Assembly: GCF_031143425.1 (NCBI RefSeq)
Contig: NC_090444.1
Span: 1,346,150,323 to 1,346,214,322 of the forward strand
DNA from: Pleurodeles waltl
Taxonomy: Eukaryota; Chordata; Amphibia; Caudata; Salamandridae
Direction: 5' to 3'
Length of the DNA: 64,000 bases
The notes beneath the pieces are model-generated. The model worked only from the letters and a program-made list of their open reading frames with translations, did not search any database and was not told where the DNA came from. The stretch's first letter is position 1; each line of letters opens with the position of its first letter. A program made the translations under genes and the position numbers. Positions 53,076-64,000 of this stretch are shown piece by piece.

Positions 53076-54787
53076 CTCATCTTTAAGACAGATTCAGTGG
53101 GGCTTATTACGAGTCTGGTGGAACGGAATTATCTCATGGAATTCTGCTCTGCCTAATTCAAAGTAGGGCTGTTTTACCACACCTTTTTTCTGGCTGGTAA
53201 GTCCAGCAGCAACAACAGCCAAGCCTCAATCCTCTTTTTTCCTGTAGGATACTCGCGCCCCTTTCTCACCCAAACCACACCCCGTGTCCCCTGCATGTAT
53301 TTACTACGTGTTAAAAGTAACAGTAAAATCGCATTTGATTTTACCTTCTCCCAGTAATGTGTAACACGTAATCAGCCTCAGTATGTCTTGCTATACGGGT
53401 GATCCACGTCCCTGGGGTGTGGCATACAAGATTAGATATGGCATTAGCTGAACCTTATGATTTTAATAATGTTATATATGTAATATGTTTATAGGGCTTT
53501 CAGCCAGCCCTCTCCAGTCATAGGTCTGTTGTTATGTTATTCATATTTTTGTGAACACCAACCACAGTATACAGCATAGGGTGCAGGGTTATCCTACTTC
53601 AGGCATTGGCTCACCTCACTATAAGTGTTGGAATTCTGCTCTTGCACAATGAACACTTATGCACAAAAAGTAGCAGTGGGTGAAATTTTGAGAATTTCTT
53701 GTTATGCGTAATTCCCCAAATTATGCTACTTCCCATAATTACGCACCATTGCCATTCATGGTAAAAAAATTACCACACGGAAATAAGAGACATTAGTGGC
53801 TGTTTTTCCGGGTGCTCTAATTGTTTTGTGCTATTTTTTTTGCACGAAACGCATTTCCAAATCAACAAATGATGCAAAGAAGCATGCATGAACGACAGTG
53901 CTAAATGATGGACTAGCACTTTGCGCAATTTCACATACTTTTGCCAAAATTTTGTGTAATTATAAGAAAGCAAATTACGTGTATTTTGCACACTCTTAAC
54001 AAAAAGTATTCCCGTTAGTGCAAGGCCAGGGTCTACTGGCCTAATGTGTGCTTTTTCATGAAAACAAATCTCTTTGCCTTTCAGTTTTTTTTGCCAGGGC
54101 TTAATAATACTGCTACTGCATACTTGTAATTCTACTGTGCCTCCATGTGCATATATTGCATGCTGAATTACTTTTTGGGTAAATGTAATAAAAAATGGCA
54201 ACCCATACATGTGTACGAATGAGGAGCCATCTTTGAATGTTTTTTTATTTTTATGAAACCCTCAAAAATAGAATGAGCTTAACAACATTTTTTGTACAAA
54301 TGACTCCAGTCATAAGATGTTCACTGCAACATTTTGTCCTAAAACCCCTTTTTGTTGATATCTGTTAAGAAATGTTCAAAGTGTATCAGTGAATAAACAT
54401 ACAATCAATCGACAGATAAGTGCTGTAATTCAGACTTCATAATTTTTAAAGTAAGGTGGCCAACGGGTACACACCACAAGTTTCTCAGCTCAACTGGCTT
54501 TCTTTGTGATTAACGGGTCTTCCAGGTCAGGGAAGCCCTTCATAATACGGTTTAGTATCAGGTGTGTCCAAGTGTGTAAGATACTCTGAAGCCAGGACCA
54601 GTTATTCTTGGATGGAATTTGAGCACAACAATGTAAAGTCTTGGGACGGATAAGCGTGGCCATGGCGGTTAACTGTAGCACAAGACACTCTAGGATAGCT
54701 GGGACACGAAGTCAACGGAGGCAGAAACTGAGCCACACGCTTGAAAATTATATGAAAGTGTAGTGGCGTGTCTTTAGGCAACAGCTC
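53076..54787. other. No recognised gene
   Basis: Unassigned sequence. 53640-54190 contains several TGC/GCA-rich imperfect inverted repeats with TAATTACG words and an accidental 146-codon frame on the minus strand; it may be an old MITE but the ends are not visible. Confidence 0.35.
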
Positions 54788-55348
54788 ATTCGCTCTTTGT
54801 AAAAGCCTTATTTACAGGCCCCTTGCACCACCGTAGAGTCATTTTCTTTATGCTACGACAGCGTAAAGAGTCCCCCAGACAGTGCCGCATTTGCAAATTG
54901 GCACAATGGTACCTTTGCACCAGCTTGTACAGCCTTGAGCCACATTATACCTGCACCAAGTATAATGTAGGCAAGGTAGGCGTTCCTTCGCAAAAAGGGC
55001 CGCAGAAATGGTGCAGTGAAATTTACAAGATTTCACTGCACCATTCTGCACCATCACACAGTAATTTGTCTGCTCAGGGCAGGCGTTAAAGTGATGCTGC
55101 GCTGCTTTCAATGGGGCCCCCTTAGCATTGCTGGACTAGCGTCAAAACTTTTGATGCTAGTCCAGCAGTGCTAAGGTTTAGCGCCACAAATGCATCAGAA
55201 TTTCTGACACAGTTTTAGACACTGTGAGCCACGGAGCACTGTATTGTGAATACAGCGCTCCCATGGTGTCATTAGGGAGGCGCAGGACAGCGTAAGAATA
55301 CTGGTGTATCAATCATGATGCACCAGTTTCTTGTAAATGAGGCCCTTA
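54788..55348. mobile_element. MITE-like element, about 0.56 kb
   Basis: Left end AAAGCCTTATTTACAGG and right end CTTGTAAATGAGGCCCTTAT are inverted relatives. The centre contains the palindrome GAAATTTACAAGATTTC and paired CTTTTGATGCTAGTCCAGC / GCTGGACTAGCGTCAAAAC arms. It is non-coding. Confidence 0.55.
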
Positions 55349-56793
55349 TTTCCTTATTTCCTAAACGCGCTAGAAAATAAAGAATGATCCCAAAGAATGA
55401 AAACCTGGAAAAAAGCAAGCAAACCAGTTGCCAGCGGACTTCTGTCTGAGGTCTAACTGGAAGTTGTATGACGCCTTTTCACAAATGAGAGCCTGTGTCC
55501 AAGAATAGTACCTCAAAGGCCTGCAGATTTTTGGAGCACCAGGGAAGAATTTACAGAACATTTCTTGAAAGGTGAAATTTGGAATATTTGAATCTGAGAA
55601 CAGAGACAAGTTAGCAATCTGACCCGAAAAGATTTGAACTCATGAGCTACATTTTCCTGGTTTGTTCCACAGAAATGTTTTGACTGCAAGATTTAAAGCT
55701 TCGGTGGGACAGGTGAGCATATGGAACCTTGCTTGGCCACAGCTTTGAACTTTGCTCCACTCAACAGCTCTGGCCTTCAGAAAAGTATTTAAATCTAAAG
55801 ATAAAACTTTTGAACAGCATGAACCACAGTCCCTTTTCCGACCTCCCTCCACTGGCAGGCGGCTGCAAAGAGTGATTTAGCCTTGGAGTTTGAAAACTTT
55901 GGACTGCACCAAAAGCCTGTATCTGACCCCAGTCCATTGCAATGATGCCTCCGATTATATCTAGGTTCAAGTCAACTGTATCCCAAAGACATATATGACA
56001 TTTTTAGTTACTATCATTGTCTTATAATGCCTGATCCCCGTAAGTGTTTTTTTTGTTATTGATCATTATGTGCCTATTTTTAAACTATCTTGCTCAGGAA
56101 TGTTGGACATGTTTATTTAAGTGTTAGATTGTTTCAGTTCTACTCTCCATGTAGTACCAAATGTAGCCTTACGTTGCTTGTTTTGTCTTCCTGGAAGTCT
56201 AGCTATACACATCTGGCCACCTCTACTATATCTAAAATCCCTTTTGCTCTAATCCACATCCTCACAATCTAACCTCATTGCACTGCCTAAGAGGCAAAGG
56301 GAGGAGGAGCGTAAGCCCTGAAACAAAATTTCAAAGAAAAACTGGTAACTCATACGAAACCGATAAAACAGAGGATATTTTCCATTTAAAAGATTCTTCA
56401 TCAAAGGAGACCTACGTGAAGCCCTTAAGAAAAAGAGCTATTTTAAATGGCGATTGCGTAATAATCTTCTGAACTGGTCATTGTTCCATATACTTGTTCC
56501 ATACTGGTCTTTATACGTATTTTCTGGGGGATTACCACTGGTGCTGAGTGGGTTCTACTTAAAGGTCCTCAATTGTTTTCTGGGTGTATTTGCTTTCTCC
56601 AGTTGCTTATGTCGCAATTCCTAAAGCCTGAAAAATATTTTGAAGTTATATTCTTCAACCATTATACTGTCTTTTTTGTCCCTTACAGAGCTTACTTATG
56701 GAATGGCTCAGGACCAAGCTAATGTTATGTGCAAAAAACTAGTTTATAGACTTCCCAGTACTCTGCTAATGATGTGCTGCAATACCAAGCAAT
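55349..56793. other. No recognised feature
   Basis: AT-rich sequence up to the second Harbinger copy. Nothing supported on either strand. Confidence 0.4.
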
Positions 56794-57399
56794 TATGGGG
56801 GTCATTCTGACCTCGGCGGTAAAAGGCCCTTACCGCCGGCCAGAAGTCCGCCATTCTACCGCCGCGGCGCCGGTAAACTGCCACGGTCATTCTGACCACC
56901 AACTGTGAAACCGCCAAAAACCTGACATCCACGGAAGGCCGCCTCATCAGCGGGCAGCGATAAACTGGAGATGACCAAACCTCCACCGCCACGCCAACAC
57001 AAACACGCCCATGCCATTCTGACCCACGAATCCACGCGGCGGTCATTCAACCGCGGTATTCCATTGGCGATACACACCGCCGCGCTCAAAATACACACAC
57101 AGCTCCAAAACACAGGCACATTGGACAATTTGAAATACACACACCTGATACACATACAAACAACACACCCACACATCCAAACAACTATAAAACACACACC
57201 CACAACACCCACAAACCCCCACTAGTTGGAAATCGGAGAGAAGGCGATAGAGAGAGAGCGAGCGAGCACAGCAATCGAAAACCCCAACACACACACAGGA
57301 ACCCAACATCATCAACCACACCACATCTACGCACACATCACCACACATCACCACGCACATCACCACAAACACCACCCCACACCTCATCCACACCACCCC

Positions 57400-58825
57400 A
57401 TGGCACCCCAAAGACACCCCAGGTTCTCGGACCAAGAACTCAGGGTCATGGTGGAGGAAATTATAAGGGTAGAGCCCCAGCTCTTCGGCACACAGGTGCA
57501 GCACACCACTATAGCAAGGAAGGCTGAGCCATGGCAAAGGATCGTAGACAGGGTCAACGCTGTGGGACAGCATCCCAGAAATCGGGAAGATATCCGAAAG
57601 CGATGGAACGACCTACGGGGGAAGGTGCGCTCAATGGTGTCGCGACACAACATCGCTGTGCAGAAGACTGGCAGACGGACCCCCACCCACTCCACCCCAA
57701 TTCACAGCATGGGAACAAGAGGTAGTAAACATCCTGCATCCTGATGGCCTCGCTGGAGTACCCGGAGGAATGGACTCTGGTAAGTTGAATCTCAACTACT
57801 TCCCCCCCCCCAACCACCAGCATGCCAACCCCCACCCCCACCCTCACCCCCAATCTCAACCCCCCAGCACACATCCTCCCTGCCAATGTCTCACCAGCAC
57901 AACCCACCCTAAACAACACCAACCCCTGAATGCCAACACAAACCATAGACAGCCATCACCAAAGCATGACCATTGCACATACCCATACACCCCCCCCCAC
58001 CACCCTCACAACACCTCCCACAAGGGAATGCCAGCACTGGGGGACAAGGGCACTTAAAATGCACGCCATGGCACACACAAAAACAATAACCATACTCTTT
58101 TACCCCTGCAGGGCCCGAACGCCAACACACCGCCACGGAGGGTCCAGATTTGTCCATCCCACCCCCAGAACAGGCCCCCAGTGAGGACAGCAGCTCTGTC
58201 GACCTAGAACCTGATGACCAGCCCGGACCATCGGGGACCTCTGGACAGTCGGTTCCCCACACACAGACACAGGCCACAGCAGACCCAACCCCCTCTGGGA
58301 ACACCAGCACACCTCCCACCCAGCGGGCCCATGCCTCTGTCTCCAGGACGCGTCAATCAGCGGTGTGTCCGCCACTACAGGGCACCCAGGCTGACCCAAC
58401 ACCCCAACAACAACAGGGACCTGGGGGCAGTGGTAGTGGGCACACCGTCCAGGGGACAGAGGCCCGGGGAAACAGGGCAACTGGGAGGGCTGCTGTGCGA
58501 CAGGGGGGGGGAGGACAGGCCCAGGGAACCGACTCTCCAAGAGGCCCTCACCACCATCATGGGAGCATACCATCACTCCCAGGAGACGATGGCGACGGTA
58601 CTGGCCAGGTTCACCGAGATCCAGGCACAGCAGGAGGAACGCTACATGGGGTTCAGCAATGAACTCAGAAACATCGGTACCGCTATGGGGACCATAGTCC
58701 AGGCCCTCAACCGGATAGAAACCACATTGCGGGACCATGTGGCACCACAAAGGGCCCCTGTCACTAGCCAGGAACAGCCTACCACCTCCGCCGGCGCTAG
58801 TGGACAGGAGGCCCCACCACAATGA
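57400..58825 (+). pseudogene. Harbinger gene A: Myb/SANT-like protein (copy 2, broken)
   Basis: Exon 1 (57400-57779, donor GTAAGT) starts MAPQRHPRFSD and shows the full SANT-like domain: ELRVMVEEIIRVEP, WQRIVDRVNAVG, then REDIRKRWNDLRGKV and RHNIAVQ. Here the third helix is intact, unlike copy 1, but an extra base at about 57671-57676 shifts the frame before the conserved WEQEV..ILHPDG end of exon 1. Exon 2 (58112-58825, acceptor CCCCTGCAG) repeats the acidic Ser/Pro/Gln-rich linker, then breaks at a nine-G run (58503-58511). The helical region (LQEALTTIMGAYHHS, NELRNIGTAMG) continues in the next frame. The stop at 58823 comes earlier than in copy 1. Confidence 0.7.
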
Positions 58826-59413
58826 CAGGCCACCAGAACCCCACCTCCTGCTGAAGAACAACCACCCCACAAGAGGAACCTGAGATCTCACAGGAAGACA
58901 GAGTAGGATGCCAAGACCCCTGCCAGCATAAGATACCCCCTGATGTCATCCCACTGTCCCACATTGTCACCCTGTCCAACCTTGAACTGCCCCTGCTCCA
59001 TCCTTCCACAGGCATATGGACAATGCACCTGTGAAACTGAGAACTGGACTCTGCCATGGACATAACTCCACCCTCACCCATCACCATTTTAATATCATGT
59101 ACCAATATCTAGCACTAAAAATAAATCACTCATTGCACTGAAATCATTCAGGAGTCAGCCTGTATTATTTACAAATGTATAACACATTACTTATCAATAA
59201 TGTTCAGTTAATTTTGTGATGACAACATACCGATGTCAATAAGCATTTGTCCATGGGCTAACCAAGCTGAAGTCACGCAGTGGGTCATACAGCACTGAAA
59301 AGGGAAGGGAAAATCAAACATCAGTTTAAAAGAACTGGGGGGAAATACACAAAGTAAAGATGCAGGAGGCTTTCAGCAAATGTTAAATGGCGTGGGTGAT
59401 TCTTACCTGTGTG
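58826..59413. other. Convergent 3' ends of genes A and B (copy 2)
   Basis: Corresponds to 7395-7865 of copy 1. It has AATAAA-like AAATAAATC at about 59119, the likely end of gene A transcripts. No gene seen. Confidence 0.4.
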
Positions 59414-60449
59414 CTACTGAAAATACTGTTGGATAACTGTGTCCCTGTTGTCTGTGTTGTCCCCGTCGTCTTCCTCCTCTTCACTCTCCACAGGCTCCAC
59501 AGCTGCTACAACACCACCATCTGGACCATCCTCCTGCAGGAAAGGCACCTGACGTCGCAATGCCAGATTGTGAAGCATACAGCAGGCCACGATGATCTGG
59601 CACACCTTCTTTGGTGAGTACATCAGGGATCCACCTGTCATATGCAGGCACCTAAACCTGGCCTTCAGGAGCCCAAAGGTTCTTTCTATGATCCTCCTAG
59701 TTCGCCCATGGGCCTCATTGTACCGTTCCTCTGCCCTGGTCCGGGGATTCCTCACTGGGGTCAATAGCCAAGGCAGGTTGGGGTAACCAGAGTCACCTAT
59801 TAGCCACACACGTTGTCTCTGTAGCTGTTCCATCACATAAGGGATGCTGCTATTACGCATAACATATGCGTCATGCACTGACCCAGGGAACTTGGCATTT
59901 ACATGGGAGATGTACTGGTCAGCCAAACAGACCACCTGCACATTCATAGAATGGTAACTTTTCCTGTTTCTGTACACCTGCTCATCGTCTTTTGGGGACA
60001 CTAAAGCCACATGGGTCCCTTCAATTGCACCAATGATGTTGGGGATATGTCCAAGGGCATAGAAATCACCCTTCACAGTGGCCAAATCAACCTCCTCAGG
60101 GAAAACAATGTAGCTCCGCATGTGTTTCATCAGGGCAGACAACACTCTGGACAAAATCTTTGAAAACATAGGCTGAGACATTCCAGATGACATGGCCACT
60201 GTTGTCTGGAATGAGCCACTTGCCAAAAAATGGAGGACTGACAGAACCTGCACTAGAGGGGGAATTCCTGTGGGTTGGCGGATGGGGGACATCAGGGCTG
60301 GCTCCAGCTGGGCACACAGTTCATGTATAGTGGCTCGGTCAAGTCGGTATCGTAGTATGATATGGCGTTCTTCCATTGTCGACAGGTCCACCAGCGGTCG
60401 GTACACGCGAGGATTCATCCTTCTCCTCGCAAGTCCCAGCGGACGGTGC
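59414..60449 (-). CDS. Harbinger gene B: DDE transposase, HARBI1-like (copy 2)
   Basis: Uninterrupted frame from about 60520 to 59414. Same domains as copy 1: RYRLDRATIHELC, FLASGSFQTT, SGMSQPMFS, then the nuclease with PGSVHDAY, the canonical GDSGYPNLPWLL and RIIERTFGLLKARF, and an acidic tail. First in-frame ATGs are at 60418 and 60376; a conserved acceptor (TTCCTAG) puts the exon start at about 60449. The first catalytic motif reads GAIEGTH: the Asp expected before GTH is Glu (codon at 60020-60022), whereas copy 1 keeps Asp. That change would be expected to weaken or kill catalysis, although the frame is clean. The enzyme cuts out and reinserts the element, normally with a Myb-like helper. 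Confidence 0.82.
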
Positions 60450-60520
60450 CTAGGAAGGACAACATGGAGCACAGAGTCAAGCAAATCACAGGTACGTTCA
60501 CCACAGCTTGCATAGCACAC

Positions 60521-60913
60521 GATTATCTATGTATTGAAAGGCGTGTATGTGTGGCAATGCAAGGCCTAGGCCTGTGTGACGCAGTACAAATTATGCCATG
60601 TGGGCCCTTGAAATGGCGGCTGCCTGACCTGTGAAGTGGGACAATGGGATGTGAGGTCAATGCGCTGGCGTGGCACACCGTGGCGGTAGGCGGTCGAAGA
60701 CCGCTATACGAAGCCGCATTGGTTAACATTGAAGCCTATGGGTTTCAGGAGCCAATGACGAGGTGCGCCGGCGGTCGCGGTACGCACCGCGGCGGTACGC
60801 ACCGCCGCGGGCGTGACCGCCATTTTCTATCTGCTTAATCACTCGAGACCTGATCATCCACAGGAGAGGACCTATACTGCAAGTGCTGCTGTGACCTCGG
60901 TCTGGAAGAGACA
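60521..60913. promoter_or_regulatory. Divergent promoter interval between genes B and C (copy 2)
   Basis: Same position and much the same sequence as 8935-9372. Shared words: GTGGGACAATGGGATGTGAG, GGTTAACATTG, GGAGCCAATGA (CCAAT box) and CAGGAGAGGACCTA. CpG-rich with GCGGCGGTACGCACCGC here. Conservation across copies that otherwise accumulate lesions suggests a regulatory role. Confidence 0.45.
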
Positions 60914-63433
60914 ATGGCTGCTGCGACTGGGAAAAGGGCCCCTGCCTTCACGTCTGAAGAGTTGGAGAAACTTGTGGATGGGGTCCTCCCCCAGTATGCG
61001 TTACTCTACGGTCCTCCAGACCAACAGGTAAGTACACTGGGTGCACATTGAATGGGCTATGCCTGTGTTGAGTGGGGTGGATGTAAGATGGTGGGGTGGG
61101 GAGCGAATGAGGAGTGCAACACACGACAGATGGGGGCAATCACATCTAACATGCAGATAAATGATGATTTTTCCTTTCCCACCCTGTACATGTCAAATAG
61201 GTCAGCGCCCATCAGAAAGTCGACATTTGGCGTGCCATCGCCAAGGAAGTCCGGGCCCTGGGGGTCCACGTCAGACGGGGCACCCACTGCCGCAAGAGGT
61301 GGGAGGACATCCGCCGCGGGACCAGGAAGACCGCCGAGTCACTGCTGGGGATGGCCTCCCAACCTAGGAGGGGTGCCAGTCATACACTGACCCCCCTGAT
61401 GTCCCAGATCCTGGCGGTGGCCTACCCTGATTTGGATGAGCGCTTGAGGACATCACAGCAGACACAAGGGGGTGAGTATCAGCACATTCTGCTATCTTTA
61501 TGCGCAGTGGAGGCGTCTGGGTGGGGGAGGAGGGTTGTGGGTGACATTAGGCCCAGGCGTTTTCTGTAGTGTAGTCCTCTCCTTTAGGCATGGCCCTGTG
61601 CCCCCGCCCCCCACCTCTGTAGGGTGCCAAGTACAGCTATCCATGGTCCTGCATCATCCATGTGTGTATTTGTTGTGCATAGACCTGTAGGCCTGGTCAC
61701 AAGTACTGAGTAGTATACCCCGATTGCGCAGCGTAGTGCATGAGGCTCCTGTGTCTGTCCTCTCCGCCAACGGTGTTGACATTGCATGCACTCAACCTGT
61801 TTTTATCTCTCCCCCCACCCTTTTTCTTTATCTTCTTGTGCATGTGTGCATTAGCATCATCAGGCGGAGGAGATTTGGCATCGGAGCACGAGGGAGCTGC
61901 AAGTCACAAGACCCCGGTGGGCCGTGGTACAGACACCGAGGGCACCAGTGATCCGGAGGGCGAGGGGAGCACCACAACGGGGACCGGTGACACCAGCGAC
62001 ACCGATACGGCCTCGGATGGGAGCTCCCTAGCGGTGGCGGCAACATCCGGGCCCCCCGCCTCTACAGGTACAGCCGCCACCCAGCGCACCAGCCCCGCCC
62101 TCCCAGCAGCCCCTCAGCCTACGCTCCGTGCCCGCTCGCCCAAGAAGGCGGGCATCTCCTTCGCCCCAGGCACCTCAGATCCCTGCCCCTGTCACCCCTG
62201 CTGCCCTCAGTGAGGCGGTCATTGACCTCCTTCAGACCATCATTGTTGGGCAGACTACCCTTTTGAATGCCATCCAGGGTAGAAAGGGAGGTGCATCGGA
62301 GCAATGCCTACCTGGAGGGCATTCATTCGGGTCAGGCTGCCCATCAACGAACGTTCAATGCTCTGGCCTCAGCACTGACGGCAGCCATTGTCCCTGTTTC
62401 CAGCCTCCCTCTTCTAACTGCCTCCACCCTGTCTCTGTCTCCTGTTCCTCTGCCTATCCCATCCACACCATCAGACCAGCCTGCACACACGTCAACACCC
62501 AAGGTCAGCTCATCCAGACAAAAGCACCACAGATCCCACAAACACTCACCCAAGCAACACCCAGATGCAGACATGCCAACAGTCACTACCACCTCTGTGT
62601 CCCCCTCCTCCTTGTCTCCCTCCTCCCTCCCTGTGACGTCTACACTCACACCTGCATGCACACCACCATCAGCCAGTGCTTCCATCACCACCACACCCTC
62701 CAGTACAGTCCGCACACGTGCAGTCACCACCCCCACTGCCATTTAAACGTCCCCTGTGTCCTCTCCCACTGTGTCTGTCACCCCCTCTTCCAAGACACAC
62801 AAACGCAGGCAGCCACCCACCCAACAGCCATCCACCTCACGACAGCCTACGTCACAATCACCTGCACCCAAAGACAGCACACCTGACTCTCCTACAACCA
62901 CATCCTCTTCCTCCACTCCCATCACCACTACTCCCACCCTTTACCTTGGTCCTACATTTTTTTACCTCTCCAATCTTAACCTCTTTCCCTCCCCTGACCC
63001 ACCCCCTCCATCTGCTAAGAGTCCCAAGAGCACCTCAGCCACCACCAGCCCAGCTTCGAGTGTCACTGTGGTGCATGGGTTCTGGAGTCCACCCTTTGGC
63101 AGCAGTGACACTTCTATCAGCAGCAAGGGGACAGCCAGCCCCCCCCCCCCAGGCAAGAGGAGCCGGAAACTCAAGGGCCGCCGTGAGAGGACTGACACGG
63201 CTGCCCCCAAGGACCAGAGTTCGGCCACTTCACCTGCCACAACATCCAGGGGAGGCAAGGGCCAGAGAGCCTCTTCTAAGGAGCGAAAGGGCAGCAGGGC
63301 GGAGAGGTCAGCCAGCAGGGGCGCGGAGCAGGAGGGCCCCACAAGCCCCATCCTGGCTGTAAGGGAGGACACCAAAGGGCCTAGGACTCCGTCACCGAAG
63401 GGTCCTGCGACTGCACGGTCGGAGGGCGACTGA
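60914..63433 (+). pseudogene. Harbinger gene C: second Myb/SANT-like protein (copy 2, broken)
   Basis: Exon 1 (60914-61027) MAAATGKRAP and ELEKLVDGVLPQYALLYGPP. Exon 2 (61201-61471) with KVDIWRAIAKEVRALG and THCRKRWEDIRRG, the SANT-type helices, then ILAVAYPDLDERL. Exon 3 (from about 61862) has the acidic GDTSDTDTASDGSS stretch. The donor-like CTACAG/GTACAG at about 62067 is conserved with copy 1. The later helical part (AALSEAVIDLLQTI, NAIQG) is broken by a two-base deletion near 62280 relative to copy 1. The Ser/Thr/Pro tail then has an in-frame TAA at 62744-62746 and continues in the same frame to 63433 (basic KRSRKLKGRRER). The tail's basic clusters could serve as nuclear signals. Confidence 0.6.
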
Positions 63434-63477
63434 GCAGGGAGTCCAGGCCAGGTCTGGCTCCCTTGAATTACTGGACA

Positions 63478-64000
63478 AGCACCGCTGAACAGGGCCCCGC
63501 CGTGCAGAAGAGCACCGTTGAACAGGGCCCCGCCGTGCAGAAGAGCACCGCTCCGCTGGGCCCTTCCTGTCAAGTACCGCTCCGCTGGGCCCCGCCGTCT
63601 CAAGCACCGCTCCGCTGGGCCCTTCCTGTCAAGTACCGCTCCGCTGGGCCCCACCGTCTCAAGCACCGCTCCGCTGGGCCCCGCCGTCTCAAGCACCGCT
63701 CCGCTGTGCCCCGCCGTCTCAAGCACCGCTCCGCTGGGCCCTTCCTGTCAAGTACCGCTCCGCTGGGCCCCGCCGTCTCAAGCACCGCTCCGCTGGGCCC
63801 CGCCGTCTCATTCACCGCTCCGCTGGGCCCCGCCGTCTCAAGTACCGCTCCGCTGAGCCCCGCCGTCTCAAGCACCGCTCCGCTGGGCCCCGCCGTCTCA
63901 AGCACCGCTCTGCTGGGCCCTTCCTGTCAAGTACCGCTCCGCTGGGCCCCGCCGTCTCAAGCACCGCTCCGCTGGGCCCCGCCGTCTCAAGCACCACTGG
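63478..64000. repeat. Minisatellite, 29-31-bp units (copy 2), running off the window
   Basis: It starts with AGCACCGCTGAACAGGGCC, nearly the unit seen in copy 1, then becomes about 16 units of CAAGCACCGCTCCGCTGGGC + CCCGCCGTCT, alternating irregularly with a CAAGTACCGCTCCGCTGGGC + CCTTCCTGT variant. Very GC-rich, no stops in several frames, hence spurious ORFs on both strands. Confidence 0.9.

Larger units (their letters stand above)
56797..64000. mobile_element. PIF/Harbinger transposon (copy 2), truncated by the window edge
   Basis: Begins GGGGGTCATTCTGACCTCGG after TAT (56794-56796) and continues past the window end. The layout matches copy 1: gene A start is 603 bp in, versus 600 bp in copy 1, then transposase on minus, then gene C on plus. 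The right TIR is not in the window. The left end is also dense in CCGCC/GGCGG. Confidence 0.88.

Noticed and set aside
53770..54210. 146-codon minus-strand ORF
   Set aside because: No recognisable domain, low-complexity surroundings with inverted repeats, no partner elsewhere in the window.
63518..63997. Long overlapping ORFs on both strands in the terminal minisatellite
   Set aside because: The repeat unit simply lacks stop codons in several frames; translation gives monotonous repeats on both strands.

Overview
The window looks like intergenic DNA from a very large, repeat-rich vertebrate genome. A urodele amphibian such as a newt fits best: Gmr1-type Ty3 elements, a foamy-like endogenous retrovirus, oversized PIF/Harbinger elements, an L1-type LINE and many Harbinger MITEs occur together. 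I found no host protein-coding gene, rRNA gene or functional tRNA gene. Species assignment is inference.

1.2-31.8 kb is a nest of insertions. The outer element is a minus-strand endogenous retrovirus with foamy-virus-like features. It has LTRs at 1234-2226 and 21464-22435 plus 31814-31836, a 4-bp target duplication ATTG, a PBS starting with the tRNA-Lys-type TGGCGCC, a Gag without zinc knuckles, then PR, RT, RNase H, IN and Env. It is pseudogenised and carries a tandem duplication of about 1.1 kb in gag/pro. Three younger elements sit inside it: a 924-bp MITE in env (3837-4760), an 8.4-kb PIF/Harbinger transposon in env (5273-13657), and a 9.4-kb Ty3/gypsy element in its 5' LTR (22436-31808, duplication GAGCT). 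The Ty3 element looks very young. Its 2132-bp LTRs are almost identical, and one uninterrupted 1601-residue ORF runs Gag-PR-IN-RT-RNaseH. Integrase lies before reverse transcriptase, the arrangement of the Gmr1-like group.

31.8-56.8 kb holds a decayed Harbinger transposase, several MITEs (including a 155-bp foldback), a Gmr1-type LTR remnant, a tRNA-derived SINE, and a minus-strand L1-type LINE (about 40.58-50.95 kb). The LINE is split by two MITEs and by a solo LTR with duplication AGTCC. Stretches of 0.8-1.7 kb between these show nothing I recognise.

56.8 kb to the end is a second, truncated copy of the large Harbinger element. Both copies carry the same three genes: gene A (Myb/SANT-like N-terminus and proline/glutamine-rich tail, plus strand), gene B (DDE transposase, minus strand) and gene C (second Myb/SANT-like protein, three or more exons, plus strand). 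Genes B and C diverge from a shared short promoter interval. The two copies carry different inactivating lesions, and each has its own minisatellite just 3' of gene C.
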